DNA of 10,875 nt, from assembly GCA_036266975.1 (NCBI GenBank), contig DATAWZ010000081.1, positions 1 through 10,875 of the forward strand. Reading direction: 5' to 3'. This DNA is from DATAWZ01 sp036266975 (GTDB lineage: Bacteria > Actinomycetota > Thermoleophilia > Solirubrobacterales > Solirubrobacteraceae). This document shows, piece by piece, positions 1 through 6,353 of this stretch. Under the pieces are notes generated by a model. That model was not told the DNA's origin and did no database searches. It saw only the letters and a program-made list of their open reading frames with translations. Made by a program: the position numbers and the translations under genes. Within the stretch, counting starts at the first letter, position 1, and every line of letters starts with the position of its first letter.

Positions 1-13
1 ATGCGCCCGCGCC

Positions 14-37
14 CGGGGGCGCGCATGCGCGCCCCCG
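14..37 (-). terminator. GC hairpin just downstream of sufU
   Basis: This is a perfect 24-nt palindrome: a 10-bp all-GC stem with the loop CATG. It starts 17 nt past the sufU stop codon, where an operon terminator would be expected. No T-tract follows on either strand, so it is not a classic intrinsic terminator. U-less hairpins are common in high-GC actinobacteria, and it may instead protect the 3' end of the mRNA. The 54 bases left of sufU hold no gene. Confidence 0.5.
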
Positions 38-54
38 AACGGCATTTGAGGTTC

Positions 55-447
55 CTAGGACGACGCGCTTTCGGGCCAGCTCGCGTCGCCGCTGACCGCA
101 CCGCGCAGGACCTTCAGGTTCAGCAGCGCGCACTTGCGCCGCGTGGCCGAGATGGGGATGCCGAGCAGGTCGAGCATCCAGTCGGCGTCCAGCGCGGCCG
201 CCTCCTGCACGTCCATGCCGATCAGCTCCTCGGAGGCGATCGACGCCGCCGCCTGGGAGATCGCGCAGCCGTGGCCGTGGAAGCGCAGGTCGGCGATCCG
301 GCCGTCGACGACGCAGACGTGGATGCCCATCTCGTCGCCGCACAGGGGGTTGACGTCGTGGAACTCGAGGTCGTGCGGGTCGAGCTCGCCGAAGTTGCGC
401 GGCTGCTTGTAGTGGTCGAGGATGTTGTCGCGGTAGAGCTCGTCCAT
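55..447 (-). CDS. sufU: SufU/IscU-like Fe-S assembly sulfur-transfer protein
   Basis: A 130-residue protein of the NifU-N/SufU family, which accepts persulfide sulfur from SufS and passes it to the cytosolic Fe-S scaffold. The start MDELYRDNILDHYKQPRN is typical of the family. All three ligand cysteines are visible: NPLCGDE (about residue 37), GHGCAIS (about 61) and RRKCALL (about 106), with the family Asp in CGD. The last two are 45 residues apart, as in IscU, whereas Bacillus-type SufU has an insertion of nearly 20 residues there. The IscU LPPVK motif is also missing (the sequence reads GIPISATRRKC), so it fits neither textbook type. The ATG shares its A with the sufS TGA stop (TGATG), implying translational coupling. 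It is the last gene of the operon. The family assignment is certain; the SufU label rests on the SUF context. Confidence 0.95.
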   Translation of the reverse strand: MDELYRDNILDHYKQPRNFGELDPHDLEFHDVNPLCGDEMGIHVCVVDGRIADLRFHGHGCAISQAAASIASEELIGMDVQEAAALDADWMLDLLGIPISATRRKCALLNLKVLRGAVSGDASWPESASS

Positions 448-1679
448 CAGGCGAAGATCTTCCGCGCTCGGCCCAGCGAGCCGATCAGCGCCTCGACGTC
501 CTGCACCTCGGAGTAGGGCCCGAAGCTCGCGCGCGTGGTCGCGCTCACGCCCAGGCGGCGCATGAGCGGCTTGGCGCAGTGATGGCCGGCGCGCACGCAC
601 ACGCCGTCGCGGCCGAGCAGCTCGGCGATGTCGTGGGGGTGCATCCCCTCCAGCGCGAACGAGGCCAGCCCGCCGCGGCGCTCGGCGTCGGGCGGTCCGA
701 ACACGCGACAGCCCGGGACCGCCGCCAGGCGCTCGAGCAGCAGCGCGGTCAGCTCGGCCTCGTGGGCGCGCACGCGCTCCATGCCCAGCGCGCTCAGGTA
801 GTCCACGGCGGCGCCGAGCGCGACCGCCTCGGCGATCGGCGGGGTGCCCGCCTCGAAGCGCGCCGGCCCGTCGATCCAGGTCGACTCGGTGTCGAGCACG
901 TCGGCGATCATCCCGCCGCCGGTGAGGAAGGGGTCCATCGTGTTCAGCAGCGCGGGCGGTCCGTGCAGGACGCCCACGCCCGTGGGACCGACCGCCTTGT
1001 GGCCGGTCCAGGCGTAGAAGTCCGCGCCGAGCGCGGCGACGTCGACCGGCATCTGGGGCACCGCCTGGGCGCCGTCGACGAGCGTGATCGCGCCGGCCGC
1101 GTGGGCCCGCGCGCAGATCTCGGCGACCGGGCTGATCGTGCCGAGCACGTTGGAGATGTGGGCGAAGGCGACGAGTCGCACGTCGCCCCGCGCGAGCTCG
1201 GCGTCGAGCGCGTCCAGGGAGAGCTCGCCGGCCTCGTCGACCTCGAGCAGCCGCAGCTGGGCGCCGCGCTCGCGGCACAGCTGCTGCCAGGGGATCAGGT
1301 TGGAGTGGTGCTCCATCACCGTGGCCAGCACCGCGTCGCCGGGACCGACGTTCGCCCGCCCCCACGCGAACGCGACCAGGTTGATCGCCTCGCTGACGTT
1401 CTTGGTGAAGATCGTCCCGCGCGCGGGGGCGCCGGTGAACGCCGCGACCCGTTCGCGGGCGCCCTCGTAGAGCGCGTCGGCCTCCTGGGCGAGCGCGTAG
1501 ACGCCGCGGTGGATGTTGGCGTTGTGCTCGCGCAGGAACCCGGCGAGCGCGTCGATCACCACCGCCGGCTTCTGCGCGGTGGCGGCCGAGTCCAGGTAGA
1601 CGATCCGCTGGCCGTCGATGCGCCGCCCGAAGATCGGGAAGTCGTCGCGCACCCGCACCGATGTGGCGTCCAGGCTCAT
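447..1679 (-). CDS. sufS: SufS, PLP-dependent group II cysteine desulfurase
   Basis: A 410-residue cytosolic cysteine desulfurase, full length for SufS/CsdA. It converts L-cysteine to alanine and a protein persulfide for Fe-S assembly. Visible features are the N-terminal YLDSAATAQKP, the PLP-stacking histidine region MEHHSNLIPW (about 122-131), the aspartate-containing VDGAQ (201-205), the Schiff-base lysine in WTGHKAVGPTG (Lys228), and the persulfide cysteine in RAGHHCAKPLMRRLG (Cys368). The short loop around that cysteine marks the SufS class, which needs a partner such as SufU for full activity. The ATG overlaps the sufD stop by 4 nt (ATGA) with no clear ribosome binding site, so it is probably coupled to sufD. 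The frame stays open upstream inside sufD, but nothing there resembles a desulfurase N-terminus. It may also feed the rhodanese-E1 protein at 5036-6262 (inference). Confidence 0.97.
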   Translation of the reverse strand: MSLDATSVRVRDDFPIFGRRIDGQRIVYLDSAATAQKPAVVIDALAGFLREHNANIHRGVYALAQEADALYEGARERVAAFTGAPARGTIFTKNVSEAINLVAFAWGRANVGPGDAVLATVMEHHSNLIPWQQLCRERGAQLRLLEVDEAGELSLDALDAELARGDVRLVAFAHISNVLGTISPVAEICARAHAAGAITLVDGAQAVPQMPVDVAALGADFYAWTGHKAVGPTGVGVLHGPPALLNTMDPFLTGGGMIADVLDTESTWIDGPARFEAGTPPIAEAVALGAAVDYLSALGMERVRAHEAELTALLLERLAAVPGCRVFGPPDAERRGGLASFALEGMHPHDIAELLGRDGVCVRAGHHCAKPLMRRLGVSATTRASFGPYSEVQDVEALIGSLGRARKIFA

Positions 1680-3064
1680 CGCGCGGTCACGTAGGCCTCG
1701 ATGTCGCCCGCCGCGTGCTCGAGGCGGGCGGTCACCCGCGCGCGCACGATCGCCTCGAGCTCGGGGTCCTGCAGCTCGGTGATCAGCGGCTCGAAGAAGC
1801 CCTCGACGATCGTGCGCACCGCGGTGGCGCGATCCAGGCCGCGGCTGCGCATGTAGAAGATGAGGTCCTCGTCGAGCTCGCCGACCGTCCCGCCGTGCGA
1901 GGCCGACACGTCGTCGGCGGACACGAGCACCGACGGGATCGCGTCCAGCCGCGCCGCCTTTGAGAGCATCATCGTGTGGATCTGCAGGTAGGTGTGCGAC
2001 TGCTGGGCGCCGGGGTTGATCTTGATCAGCCCCTCGAAGCTCGCCCGGCTCTCGCCGCTCGCCGCCCCGCGCCAGTGCACGTCCCCGCCCGACGGGCCGG
2101 TCTCGTGCAGGTCGACCGCGAACAGGTCCAGGTGCTCGGCGCGCTCGGCGAAGAACAGTCCGCGGAAGGCCATGTCGCCGCCGGGCTCGCTGATCACCAG
2201 CTCGGCGTGCTGGCGGGTCAGCCGTCCGCCGAGGATGCACGGCAGCCAGTGGCAGTAGGCGTCGCGCCCGACGTGGACCACGTGCGTGGAGACGTCGGCG
2301 ACCTCGCCGCGGTGGCCGGGGGTGGGGTGGCGCGGATTCCAGTCCTGCACGTGGGCCAGGCGGGCGCGCGCGCCGTCCTCGAGATAGAGCTCGAAGGCGC
2401 CGGCGTGCACGCACGGACCGTCCAGGTCATCGCCGGCGAGATCCCACTCGCGCAGGCGCAGCTCGCAGTGGTGGTCGCCGATGGCCAGCGTGCGCGCGTA
2501 CTGCGCGGTGTGGCCGCGATCGAGCGAGTAGACGATGTCGAAGGGCGCTTCGATCTGCACGTCGGGCGGCACGTACAGGAAGGCCCCGCCGCTCCAGAAC
2601 GCGCCGTTGCCGGCGCTGAGCTTGTCGCGGTCGTAGGGCAGCCGCTTGGCGTAGTAGCGGGCGAACAGCTCGGGGTGCTCGCTGGCCGCGCGCTCGAGCG
2701 AGCACAGGATCACGCCGCGCGCGGCGAGCGTCGGGTCGATCTCGGCGTGGACCGTCGCCGAGCCGTTCTGCACGATCAGCCCGGCGCGGCGCAGGCCGCC
2801 CACGGTGTCGGTGACGATCGAGGGCACGGCGTCGCCCCGGTGCGCGCGCATCGCGCCCAGGTCGATCTCGGCCAGGCTCGTCGTCCAGAAGCCCGAGCGG
2901 CGCCAGACCGGCAGCTCGAGCTGCTCGAACAGCGCCCGCGCCGCGTCGCGGTGCTCGGCCAGGCTCAACCCCGCCGGCGCGCCGTCGCCGTCGAGGGCGC
3001 GGTAGAGGGTCGCCTCGCGGTGGCGACCGGGCTTGGCCGCGACCTCGGAGCCCGCGTCACTCAT
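1676..3064 (-). CDS. sufD: SufD, Fe-S scaffold subunit (SufB/SufD family)
   Basis: A 462-residue member of the SufB/SufD family, the beta-helix subunit that pairs with SufB and binds SufC. The diagnostic C-terminal stretch is SADDVSASHGGTVGELDED, followed by FYMRSRGL (residues 382-410). The SHG-TVG signature with His390 marks SufD; SufB has an EHE/ATTS-type sequence there. Other family landmarks are FEGLIKINPGAQQSHTYLQ (about 343-361) and the helical C-terminal SufC-binding region (410-462). Its ATG overlaps the end of sufC by 8 nt, and AGGTGG inside sufC provides a ribosome binding site. Normally a sufB gene is adjacent, but none is in this window. The N-terminal 80 residues are less conserved. 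The family is certain; SufD rather than SufB is very likely. Confidence 0.93.
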   Translation of the reverse strand: MSDAGSEVAAKPGRHREATLYRALDGDGAPAGLSLAEHRDAARALFEQLELPVWRRSGFWTTSLAEIDLGAMRAHRGDAVPSIVTDTVGGLRRAGLIVQNGSATVHAEIDPTLAARGVILCSLERAASEHPELFARYYAKRLPYDRDKLSAGNGAFWSGGAFLYVPPDVQIEAPFDIVYSLDRGHTAQYARTLAIGDHHCELRLREWDLAGDDLDGPCVHAGAFELYLEDGARARLAHVQDWNPRHPTPGHRGEVADVSTHVVHVGRDAYCHWLPCILGGRLTRQHAELVISEPGGDMAFRGLFFAERAEHLDLFAVDLHETGPSGGDVHWRGAASGESRASFEGLIKINPGAQQSHTYLQIHTMMLSKAARLDAIPSVLVSADDVSASHGGTVGELDEDLIFYMRSRGLDRATAVRTIVEGFFEPLITELQDPELEAIVRARVTARLEHAAGDIEAYVTAR

Positions 3065-3812
3065 CGCCGGCCACCTGGCGGCGGATCTCGTCGTAGCCGT
3101 CGCGCGCGATCCGGTCGGCGAGGTCCGGGCCGCCGCGCAGCACGATCTTCCCGTCCATCATCACGTGCACGTGGGTCGGCTTGACGAATTGCAGGATGCG
3201 CTCGTAGTGGGTGATGAGCAGGACGCCGAGGCCCTGCTCGGAGTGCAGCTTGGCGACGCCCTGGGCCACGGTGCGCAGCGCGTCGACGTCCAGGCCGGAG
3301 TCGGTCTCGTCGAGCACGGCGATCTCGGGCTTGAGCATCGCCAGCTGCAGGATCTCCGCGCGCTTCTTCTCACCGCCGGAGAAGCCGGCGTTCAGGTGGC
3401 GCGAGGTGAAGCTCGGGTCGACGTCGAGCATGGCCACCGCGCCGCGCATCTCCTGGCCGAACTCCTTGACGCGGATCGGCTCCTCGCGGCGGGCGTTGAT
3501 CGCCATCCGCAGGAAGTTGGCCACCGACACGCCCGGGATCGCGACCGGGTACTGGAAGGCGAGGAACAGCCCGGCCTTGGCCCGGTCCTCGGGGTCGGCC
3601 TCGGTGATGTCCTGCCCGCGGAAGACGATCGTGCCCTCGGTCACCTCGTAGCTCGGGTGGCCCATGATCGTGTTGGCCAGGGTCGACTTCCCGGAGCCGT
3701 TCAGCCCCATCAGGGCGTGGATCTCGCCCTTGTCGACGGCGAGGTCGACGCCGTGCAGGATCTCGCGGTCATCGGTGCGGACGTGCAGGTTGGTGATCTC
3801 GAGGTCGGCCAT
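3057..3812 (-). CDS. sufC: SufC, Fe-S assembly ABC-type ATPase
   Basis: A 251-residue soluble ABC ATPase, the usual SufC length, which powers the conformational change of the SufBCD scaffold. Motifs in order: Walker A GLNGSGKST (36-44), Q-loop FQYPVAIPG (Gln87), signature FSGGEKKR (144-151), Walker B IAVLDETDSGLDVD (164-177), and the switch histidine in LITHYERI (His202). The FQYP and ETDSGLD sequences are characteristic of SufC rather than transport ATPases. Its ribosome binding site is built into the rrf2 stop region (TGAGGAG, then TCC before the ATG), with 7 nt between the two genes. It has no membrane segments. It is the first suf structural gene after the regulator, and sufD overlaps its 3' end by 8 nt. 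Confidence 0.97.
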   Translation of the reverse strand: MADLEITNLHVRTDDREILHGVDLAVDKGEIHALMGLNGSGKSTLANTIMGHPSYEVTEGTIVFRGQDITEADPEDRAKAGLFLAFQYPVAIPGVSVANFLRMAINARREEPIRVKEFGQEMRGAVAMLDVDPSFTSRHLNAGFSGGEKKRAEILQLAMLKPEIAVLDETDSGLDVDALRTVAQGVAKLHSEQGLGVLLITHYERILQFVKPTHVHVMMDGKIVLRGGPDLADRIARDGYDEIRRQVAGDE

Positions 3813-3819
3813 GGACTCC

Positions 3820-4314
3820 TCAGTGGGTGGGGGCGAGCGGAAGGGTGGGGAGCGTCGGGCCCGTCGGCGTGCCAGCGGCGGCCAGGTCGGCGAGCGTCGT
3901 CTCCTGCAGCGTCTGGATGATGGCCAGCCGCACGCGCGTCCACAGGACCTTGGTCCCGCACACGTGCGCAGGATCGGACTCGCGGGCGCAGCGCACGCTG
4001 CCGTCCGGCGCCTGGGAGATGCACTCGATCGGGGCGATCGAGCCCTCCAGGCACTGCACGACCTCGGCCATCGTGATCTCGCTCGCCGGGCGGGCGAGCA
4101 GGTAGCCGCCGCGGCTGCCGCGACGGCTGTCGATCAGCCCGGCCTTGCGCAGCCGGGCGACGAGGTGCTCCAGGTAGGCGAGCGGCAGACCGTCGTGTTC
4201 GGCGATCTCCGCGAGCGGGACCGGGACCGGCGCCTCGCCGTCCCCGTCGGCGGTGCGCCGAGCAAGCTCGACCATCACGCGGACGCCGTACTCGGCCTTG
4301 GTGGAGAACATCAT
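3820..4314 (-). CDS. Rrf2-family transcriptional regulator, probable Fe-S sensor of the suf operon
   Basis: A 164-residue Rrf2/IscR-type regulator. The N-terminal winged helix-turn-helix starts MMFSTKAEYGVRVMVELARR and continues through YLEHLVARLRKAGLIDSRRGSRGGYLLAR (about 47-75), a classic Rrf2 recognition helix and wing. Cys98, Cys109 and Cys119 are likely [2Fe-2S] ligands. Their spacing (C-x10-C-x9-C) is wider than the C-x5-C-x5-C of E. coli IscR. Cys88 is additional. After the WTRVRLAIIQTLQ dimer helix there is a short Pro/Thr-rich tail. Two consecutive ATGs (4314 and 4311) are possible starts; either gives the same domain. It directly precedes sufC, so it probably represses or activates the suf genes according to Fe-S status (inference from family and context). 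Whether the cluster binds is not shown by sequence. Confidence 0.92.
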   Translation of the reverse strand: MMFSTKAEYGVRVMVELARRTADGDGEAPVPVPLAEIAEHDGLPLAYLEHLVARLRKAGLIDSRRGSRGGYLLARPASEITMAEVVQCLEGSIAPIECISQAPDGSVRCARESDPAHVCGTKVLWTRVRLAIIQTLQETTLADLAAAGTPTGPTLPTLPLAPTH

Positions 4315-4324
4315 CGCCGGAAAA

Positions 4325-4341
4325 CCTACCTGGGGGCTAGG
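4325..4341 (-). promoter_or_regulatory. Candidate Rrf2 operator half-sites in the rrf2 leader
   Basis: The 30-nt gap between the lipoprotein stop and the rrf2 start contains CCTA-N9-TAGG, a small inverted repeat about 10 nt before the rrf2 ATG. Rrf2 proteins commonly autoregulate through dyads close to their own promoter. The arms are only 4 bp and no convincing -35/-10 pair at normal spacing accompanies them, so chance is a real alternative. The suf genes may equally be transcribed from the promoter ahead of the lipoprotein gene. Confidence 0.2.
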
Positions 4342-4344
4342 GTA

Positions 4345-4932
4345 TCAACCGGCCTGGAGGACTCGGATGTCGTGCGCGAGTAGCCCGGGGGTGAGCACGG
4401 CGATCGGGTAGCCCTCGCGCACGCGCCCGCCGCGGTCGAGCAGGTAGACCTCCTCGGAGGAGTTCTCGTTGTGCACCGGGTCGCTGGCCGTCTGGGGCGC
4501 GATCGCGTACTGCTTCCACACCGCGGTCAGCTGCCCCGGGGAACCGACCAGGAACGACATGCGCCCGCTGAGCCCGGTCGCCGACAGGAAGGCCCGGGCG
4601 GCCGCCGCGGTGTCCCGCGCGGGGTCGACGCTGACCGCGAGCACGGGCAACTCGCGCGCGGGCTCGCCGAGCAGGCCGAGCGCACCGCGGATCTGGTCGG
4701 CGAGCACGACGCTGTCGCTGCGGTTGACCGCGTCGAGGAAGGTGAGGACGACGACGTGGCCGCGCAGCGAGGCGAGCGAGACCGCGGCGCCGTCCTGGTC
4801 GGGCAGGACGAAGTCGTGGACGGGCTCGGTCGGGGGGAACAACGCGCCCTCGAGCGTTCCGGTCGACGCCGAGCGTCCGCAGCCGGCGAGCGCGAGGGCC
4901 GCGAGCAGGGCGGGGATCCACAGGCGGTGCAT
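4345..4932 (-). CDS. Sco1/redoxin-like lipoprotein lacking the CxxxC motif
   Basis: A 195-residue exported lipoprotein with a thioredoxin-like fold. The signal peptide MHRLWIPALLAALALAGC ends in a good lipobox (LAGC, lipidated Cys18), so the protein should sit on the outer face of the membrane. Residues about 37-66 (VHDFVLPDQDGAAVSLASLRGHVVVLTFLD) are the Sco/AhpC-TSA start. Where Sco-like relatives carry CxxxC (CPDVC or CTSDC), this protein has NRSDS (70-74), so both copper/redox cysteines are lost. The later Sco-type histidine is plausibly His154 in DPVHNENSSEE, before VYLLDRGGRV. The only cysteine is the lipobox one. It probably does not do thiol chemistry; a structural or altered metal-binding role is possible. 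It lies 30 nt ahead of rrf2 on the same strand and may be co-transcribed with the suf genes. Confidence 0.78.
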   Translation of the reverse strand: MHRLWIPALLAALALAGCGRSASTGTLEGALFPPTEPVHDFVLPDQDGAAVSLASLRGHVVVLTFLDAVNRSDSVVLADQIRGALGLLGEPARELPVLAVSVDPARDTAAAARAFLSATGLSGRMSFLVGSPGQLTAVWKQYAIAPQTASDPVHNENSSEEVYLLDRGGRVREGYPIAVLTPGLLAHDIRVLQAG

Positions 4933-4984
4933 GGGTCCCGGCAGCGTAGAGTCCGCGGCCCGTGGGGCGAGGCGATGGGCTCGC

Positions 4985-4990
4985 TATACT
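4985..4990 (+). promoter_or_regulatory. Candidate -10 box for the rhodanese-MoeB gene
   Basis: TATACT matches the TATAAT consensus at five of six positions and lies in the only AT-rich patch of the 103-bp divergent intergenic region. It predicts a start site near 4997 and a leader of about 40 nt. No good -35 hexamer is present 17 nt upstream, which is usual for many actinobacterial promoters. AGGAG at 5024-5028 is a well-spaced ribosome binding site (7 nt) for the ATG at 5036. Confidence 0.4.
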
Positions 4991-5018
4991 TTATGAAGTT
5001 ATCCCGATCGGCAATCAA
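4990..5018 (-). promoter_or_regulatory. Candidate divergent promoter for the Sco-like gene
   Basis: On the minus strand, TTGATT (5018-5013) and CATAAA (4995-4990) are separated by exactly 17 nt, each matching four of six consensus bases. Transcription would start near 4983, about 50 nt ahead of the lipoprotein ATG at 4932. The -10 overlaps the plus-strand candidate -10 region and a small dyad (ACTT-TATG-AAGT, 4988-4999), so one factor could control both directions. The match is modest. Confidence 0.28.
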
Positions 5019-5035
5019 CATTCAGGAGCTTTCGG

Positions 5036-6262
5036 ATGAGTCCGTCCGGCGCGGAGCTGCTCCGCCAAGTCAAGAGCCAGATCACCGAGGTCGACCCGGC
5101 CGAGGTCAATAGCGCGATCAGCGCCCAGGGCACGGCCGTCGAGGCCAACGGCAACGGCCACCGTCCGCCCGCGCCGGTGCTGCTCGACGTGCGCGAGAAC
5201 GACGAGGTCGTCTCCGGCCACCTGCCCGGCGCGCACCACGTCCCGCGCGGTTTCCTGGAGTCCCGCATCGAGGGCATCGTCCCCGATCGCTCCACGCCGA
5301 TCGTCGTCTACTGCGCCTCGGGCAACCGCTCGGCCTACGCCGCGCGCACGCTGATCGAGGACCTCGGCTACGAGGACGTGCGCTCGCTCACCGGCGGGAT
5401 CACGCTGTGGAAGGACCGCGGCTACGGCGTCACCGTCCCACGGACGCTCACCCCCGAGCAGCGCGATCGCTACTCGCGCCACGTGCTGCTGCCCGAGGTC
5501 GGCGTCGAGGGCCAGCAGAGGCTGCTCGACGCGCGCGTGCTGCTGCTCGGCGCCGGCGGGCTGGGCTCGCCGACCGCCCTGTACCTCGCCGCCGCGGGCG
5601 TGGGCACGATCGGCCTGGTCGACAACGACACGGTCGACGTCTCCAACCTCCAGCGCCAGGTGATCCACACCACCGACCGCGTCGGGGTGCCGAAGGTCGA
5701 CTCCGCCGAGATGACGATTCAGGCGCTGAACCCGGACGTGAAGGTCGTCAAGCACCAGCAGCGGATGGACGCGTCGAACATCATGGACATCCTGCCCGGC
5801 TGGGACGTCGTGGTCGACGGGCTGGACAACTTCCCCACGCGCTACCTGCTCAACGACGCCACGGTGCGGCTGCAGATCCCGGTCGTCTCGGCCTCGATCC
5901 TCGGCTTCGACGGCCAGCTGTCGGTGTTCAAGCCCTACGACGGGCCGTGCTACCGGTGCCTGTTCCCCGAGCCCCCGCCGCCCGAGCTCGCGCCGTCGTG
6001 CGGGGCCAACGGCGTGCTCGGCGTGCTGCCCGGGACGATGGGCCTGCTCCAGGCGACCGAGGTCATCAAGCTGATCCTCGGCGTCGGGGATACGGCCGTC
6101 GGCCGGCTGCTGCTCTACGACGCGCTCGCCGCGACCCTCACCGAGGTCAAGGTCCGCCGCGACCCCGAGTGCGCGATCTGCTCGCGCGACCCGGACTCGA
6201 TCACCGATGAGCAGCTCGGCGTGTTCCCCGACTACGAGGCGTTCTGCGCCGGCGCGCACTGA
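5036..6262 (+). CDS. moeB: Rhodanese-MoeB/ThiF fusion: E1-like sulfur-carrier adenylyltransferase (MoeZ-like)
   Basis: A 408-residue cytosolic fusion. Residues about 45-135 form a rhodanese domain (LLDVRENDEVVSGHLPGAHHVPR, then YCASGNRSA with persulfide Cys93, then GGITLWKDRGY). Residues about 138-408 are a MoeB/ThiF domain: RYSRHVLLPEVG, nucleotide loop GAGGLGSP (172-179), DNDTVDVSNLQRQV, a catalytic-loop cysteine in PSCGANGVLGVLPG (Cys322), and four zinc cysteines in CYRC (305, 308) and CAIC (379, 382). It should adenylate the C-terminal Gly-Gly of a MoaD/ThiS/CysO-type carrier with ATP and convert it to a thiocarboxylate using the rhodanese persulfide. In mycobacterial MoeZ the rhodanese domain is C-terminal; here it is N-terminal, and the protein ends with the FPDYEAFCAG segment that closes the E1 domain in MoeZ. 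The carrier at 6354-6632 is the obvious partner. Start set by ATG 5036 with AGGAG 7 nt upstream. Confidence 0.92.
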   Translation: MSPSGAELLRQVKSQITEVDPAEVNSAISAQGTAVEANGNGHRPPAPVLLDVRENDEVVSGHLPGAHHVPRGFLESRIEGIVPDRSTPIVVYCASGNRSAYAARTLIEDLGYEDVRSLTGGITLWKDRGYGVTVPRTLTPEQRDRYSRHVLLPEVGVEGQQRLLDARVLLLGAGGLGSPTALYLAAAGVGTIGLVDNDTVDVSNLQRQVIHTTDRVGVPKVDSAEMTIQALNPDVKVVKHQQRMDASNIMDILPGWDVVVDGLDNFPTRYLLNDATVRLQIPVVSASILGFDGQLSVFKPYDGPCYRCLFPEPPPPELAPSCGANGVLGVLPGTMGLLQATEVIKLILGVGDTAVGRLLLYDALAATLTEVKVRRDPECAICSRDPDSITDEQLGVFPDYEAFCAGAH

Positions 6263-6283
6263 GAGGGTGGCGCCTCCCATCCG

Positions 6284-6324
6284 GGGGCACAGGCAGCCGG
6301 CCGTAGGCCGGCGAGCCGGGCCCC
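6284..6324 (+). terminator. Strong hairpin after the rhodanese-MoeB gene
   Basis: Starting 21 nt past the stop codon, GGGGC pairs with GCCCC (6284-6288 / 6320-6324), GGC with GCC (6292-6294 / 6315-6317) and GCCGGCC with GGCCGGC (6296-6302 / 6306-6312). This gives 15 base pairs around a GTA loop with small internal loops. A pyrimidine run containing T pairs (TCTTCCTT) follows directly. It reads as an intrinsic terminator separating this gene from the carrier gene, though some read-through is likely. Confidence 0.55.
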
Positions 6325-6338
6325 TCTTCCTTCCCATC

Positions 6339-6344
6339 TAAACT
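6339..6344 (+). promoter_or_regulatory. Candidate -10 box for a leaderless carrier transcript
   Basis: TAAACT fits the actinobacterial TANNNT -10 pattern and ends 9 nt before the ATG at 6354, so transcription would begin at or next to the start codon. The intervening bases (GCTCCGCTC) contain no purine-rich ribosome binding site, which agrees with leaderless translation. No -35 was identified. Confidence 0.4.
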
Positions 6345-6353
6345 GCTCCGCTC

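Noticed and set aside
447..2414. Long minus-strand open frame extending sufS far upstream
   Set aside because: The extra N-terminal part is Arg/Ala-rich translation of sufD in the wrong frame; the desulfurase starts at ATG 1679, which overlaps the sufD stop.
1676..3064. This gene as sufB
   Set aside because: The C-terminal motif is SHGGTVGELDED with His390, the SufD type, rather than the SufB EHE/ATTS type.
4986..5002. loxP-like arm (minus strand ATAACTTC followed by an AT-rich stretch)
   Set aside because: Only one imperfect arm exists, no 8-bp spacer and second arm, and no recombinase; it is promoter sequence.
6263..6353. Riboswitch (TPP- or Moco-type) ahead of the sulfur-carrier gene
   Set aside because: No TPP or Moco core sequence is present. 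The structure is better explained as a terminator of the upstream gene, and the carrier start lies right after a -10 box.
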